The notes under the pieces: generated by a model | The model's input: only the letters and a program-made list of their open reading frames with translations | Databases searched by the model: none | What the model was told of the DNA's origin: nothing | Position numbers and translations under genes: made by a program | DNA from: Nitriliruptoraceae bacterium | Lineage (GTDB): Bacteria > Actinomycetota > Nitriliruptoria > Nitriliruptorales > Nitriliruptoraceae | Length of the DNA: 7,181 nt | Reading direction: 5' to 3' | NCBI GenBank assembly: GCA_007123425.1 | Contig: SKLC01000418.1 | Coordinates: 1-7,181 of the forward strand | Shown here: in pieces, positions 5,281 through 7,181 of the stretch | How the letters are laid out: each line of letters starts with the position of its first letter | Numbering within the stretch: the stretch's first letter is position 1

Positions 5281-7181
5281 ATGGACCGGCGGACGTTCCT
5301 GCACCGCACGGCCGCGGTGGCGGCCACGACCTGGGCCTCGGGCGTGTGGCTGCCCGGCACCGCCGCGGCGGTGGAGCGCACCCACGCGACGGCGGCGGCG
5401 CCCGGCGGCACGACGCTCGAGCGCTCCCTCGCCCCGGGCGAGGGCGAGGGCTGGGTTCGCTTCAGCGAGGGCCCGGGATGGCCCATCGAGGTGCGCGCCG
5501 AATTGGCCGAGCCCAAGCGCGACCGGGAGGAGCGGCGCGAGCCCCTGGCCACCGTCGTGCACCTGACCGACATCCACATCATCGACGGGCAGTCGCCCAC
5601 GCGCGTGGAGTTCCTCGACCGGCTCGAGGACCCCGGGCCCGCGAACCCCGGCCTGCTGTCGTCGACGCACCGGCCCCAGGAGACCCTCTGCGGCCACGTC
5701 GCCGAGGCGATGGTCCGGGCGCTGCGGGAGATCGGCGTCGGACCCGTCACCGGGCGGCCGTTCGACTGCGCCGTCTCCACCGGCGACAACACCGACAACC
5801 AGCAGGAGAACGAGGTCGACTGGTTCATCGACCTGCTCGACGGCGGGCGCCCCGTGGAGGTCAACTCCGGGCATCCCGACCGCTACGAGGGGATCCAGGA
5901 CCACGACCGGGTCTCCTACGACCCGTCCTTCTACCACCCCGATCCCCATCCGGACCCCGACGACTACAAGCGCTACCACGGCTTCCCGGATCGGCCGGGC
6001 CTGCTCGACCGCGTGGTCGCGCCCTTCACGCCCGCCGGCCTGCCCTGCCCCTGGTACTCGGTGTACGGCAACCACGACGGGCTCGTGCAGGGCAACGTCC
6101 CGGCGCTCGAGGCCATCGAGGCGGTCTCGGTGGGGCCGATGAAGGTGGTCGGGCCCCCACCGGGCCTCACGCCGGCCGGCGCGGAGCGGCTGCTGGCCGA
6201 GGGCGATCTCGACACGCTCTTCGGCGGGTCGCTGGGCCGCCTGGCCGACGGCGACGTCGGTGCGGTGCTGACCACCGCGCAGGTGCCCGTGCGGCTGGTC
6301 ACACCCGACCGGCGCCGGCGGTTCCTGTCACGGGCGGAGTACGCCGCCAAGCACTTCGAGCGCGAGGACGGGCCGGGCCCCGTGGGCCACGGCCTCGAGC
6401 CGGACGCGCCGGAGACCGGGCGGCTCTACTACACCTTCGAGATCGCCGACGACGTGCTGGGGATCTCGCTCGACAGCGTCAATCCCGGCGGCTACGCCAG
6501 CGGCTCGCTCGATCGGGTGCAGCTCGCCTGGCTCGAGCAGCGCCTCATCGAGGTCCACTCGCGCTATCTCGCACCCGACGGCGGCGAGGTCGGCACCGAC
6601 CATGGCGACCGGCTGGTCGTGCTGTTCGCCCACCACAACCTCTCGAGCCTGGACAACCCGCTGCCCGACCTGATGACGCCGGAGCCCGAGCAGCGCGTCA
6701 ACGGCGAGGAGCTCGAGGCCTTCCTGCACCGGTTCCCCAACGTCGTGGCGTTCGTCAACGGCCACAGCCACATCAACCGGATCACGCCGCTGCCCGCCCC
6801 CAACGGTCGCGCCGGCGGCTTCTGGGAGATCTCCACGGCGGCCCACATCGACCACCCCCAGCAGAGCCGCATCATCGAGCTGGTCGACAACGCCGACGGC
6901 ACGCTGTCGCTGCTCTCCACGGTCGTCGATCACGCCGGGCCCGTGCGCTCGCCCGAGGAGCCCACCGAGGTCCTCGAGCTGGCCTCCTTCTCGCGTGAGA
7001 TGGCGCTCAACGACCCCCAGGTCAACCTGGGCCGGAGCGGCGGAGCCCAGGACCGCAACGTGGAGCTGGTGCTGCCGGCGCCCTTCGAGCGGGCCCCGGC
7101 CGTGCCGCCCGAGCGCACGCCGGGCGAGCGGCGCGACCCCCGCGCCGACGAGACCCCGGGTCGCAGCGATGCCCCGCCCCC
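5281..7181 (+). CDS. Tat-exported metallophosphoesterase, TIGR03767 (PPA1498)-like (3' partial)
   Basis: At least 633 residues are encoded, with no stop before the window end. The N terminus is a twin-arginine signal (MDRRTFLHR, then a hydrophobic stretch to a TAAA site near residue 30), predicting export of the folded, metal-loaded enzyme. Calcineurin-like metal motifs appear in order: D97-I-H99 in VVHLTDIHIIDG, G168-D169-N170 in STGDNTDN, G-N264-H265-D266 in YGNHDG, H451-H452 in LFAHHN, and G494-H495-S496-H497. These should hold a two-metal centre that cleaves a phosphoester. Long inserts separate the motifs, notably about 185 residues between the third and fourth. From memory this matches the actinobacterial family typed by Propionibacterium PPA1498. 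The conserved part seems to end near DRNVELVLPAPF; a Pro/Arg/Glu-rich tail continues past it and off the window. The ATG follows a GGGGAG-rich ribosome site (about 5269-5277). The gap to the symporter is 125 bases. The substrate is unknown. Confidence 0.88.
   Translation, partial: MDRRTFLHRTAAVAATTWASGVWLPGTAAAVERTHATAAAPGGTTLERSLAPGEGEGWVRFSEGPGWPIEVRAELAEPKRDREERREPLATVVHLTDIHIIDGQSPTRVEFLDRLEDPGPANPGLLSSTHRPQETLCGHVAEAMVRALREIGVGPVTGRPFDCAVSTGDNTDNQQENEVDWFIDLLDGGRPVEVNSGHPDRYEGIQDHDRVSYDPSFYHPDPHPDPDDYKRYHGFPDRPGLLDRVVAPFTPAGLPCPWYSVYGNHDGLVQGNVPALEAIEAVSVGPMKVVGPPPGLTPAGAERLLAEGDLDTLFGGSLGRLADGDVGAVLTTAQVPVRLVTPDRRRRFLSRAEYAAKHFEREDGPGPVGHGLEPDAPETGRLYYTFEIADDVLGISLDSVNPGGYASGSLDRVQLAWLEQRLIEVHSRYLAPDGGEVGTDHGDRLVVLFAHHNLSSLDNPLPDLMTPEPEQRVNGEELEAFLHRFPNVVAFVNGHSHINRITPLPAPNGRAGGFWEISTAAHIDHPQQSRIIELVDNADGTLSLLSTVVDHAGPVRSPEEPTEVLELASFSREMALNDPQVNLGRSGGAQDRNVELVLPAPFERAPAVPPERTPGERRDPRADETPGRSDAPP

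Noticed and set aside
5115..6998. Long + strand frame overlapping the phosphoesterase (627 codons)
   Set aside because: Its product is low-complexity Arg/Gly/Ala/Pro, typical of a shifted frame in GC-rich DNA; the true frame has the Tat signal and all metal motifs.

Overview
The window is very GC-rich. All five genes supported here lie on the + strand, are tightly packed and strongly favour G/C at third codon positions. The GC bias, a DUF5979-type surface protein with an LPXTG-type anchor, a Tat-exported phosphoesterase of a type I know from actinobacteria, and GTG starts suggest a high-GC Gram-positive actinobacterium. The sequence alone does not fix the genus. A deep-branching lineage is possible, but that is a guess.

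Layout. Positions 2-724 are the 3' end of a cell-surface protein: tandem DUF5979-like beta domains, an acidic linker, then an LPRTG sorting signal. A long GC-rich hairpin (737-772) closes this unit. A new unit starts near 860. It holds a cytoplasmic six-hairpin glycosidase-like protein (860-2734), a PIG-L/BshB1-like zinc deacetylase (2793-3551) and an SLC13/DASS anion symporter (3548-5155). The deacetylase and transporter genes overlap by a GTGA junction, and only 58 bases separate the glycosidase from the deacetylase, so the three are probably co-transcribed. After a 125-base gap, a Tat-exported metallophosphoesterase (5281 to the window end, 3' truncated) begins. It may have its own promoter or be the fourth gene of the same unit.

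How the genes may work together. The transporter could import an organic or inorganic anion, while the two soluble enzymes act in the cytoplasm on a sugar or N-acetyl amino-sugar conjugate (glycosidic cleavage and deacetylation). The exported phosphoesterase could release phosphate or a phosphoryl group outside the membrane. This is inference from gene order and family membership; no substrate is visible in the sequence. No RNA genes, CRISPR arrays, insertion sequences or prophage signals were seen. The most interesting item is the glycosidase-deacetylase-symporter trio; nothing here looks like a clearly new defence or mobile system.
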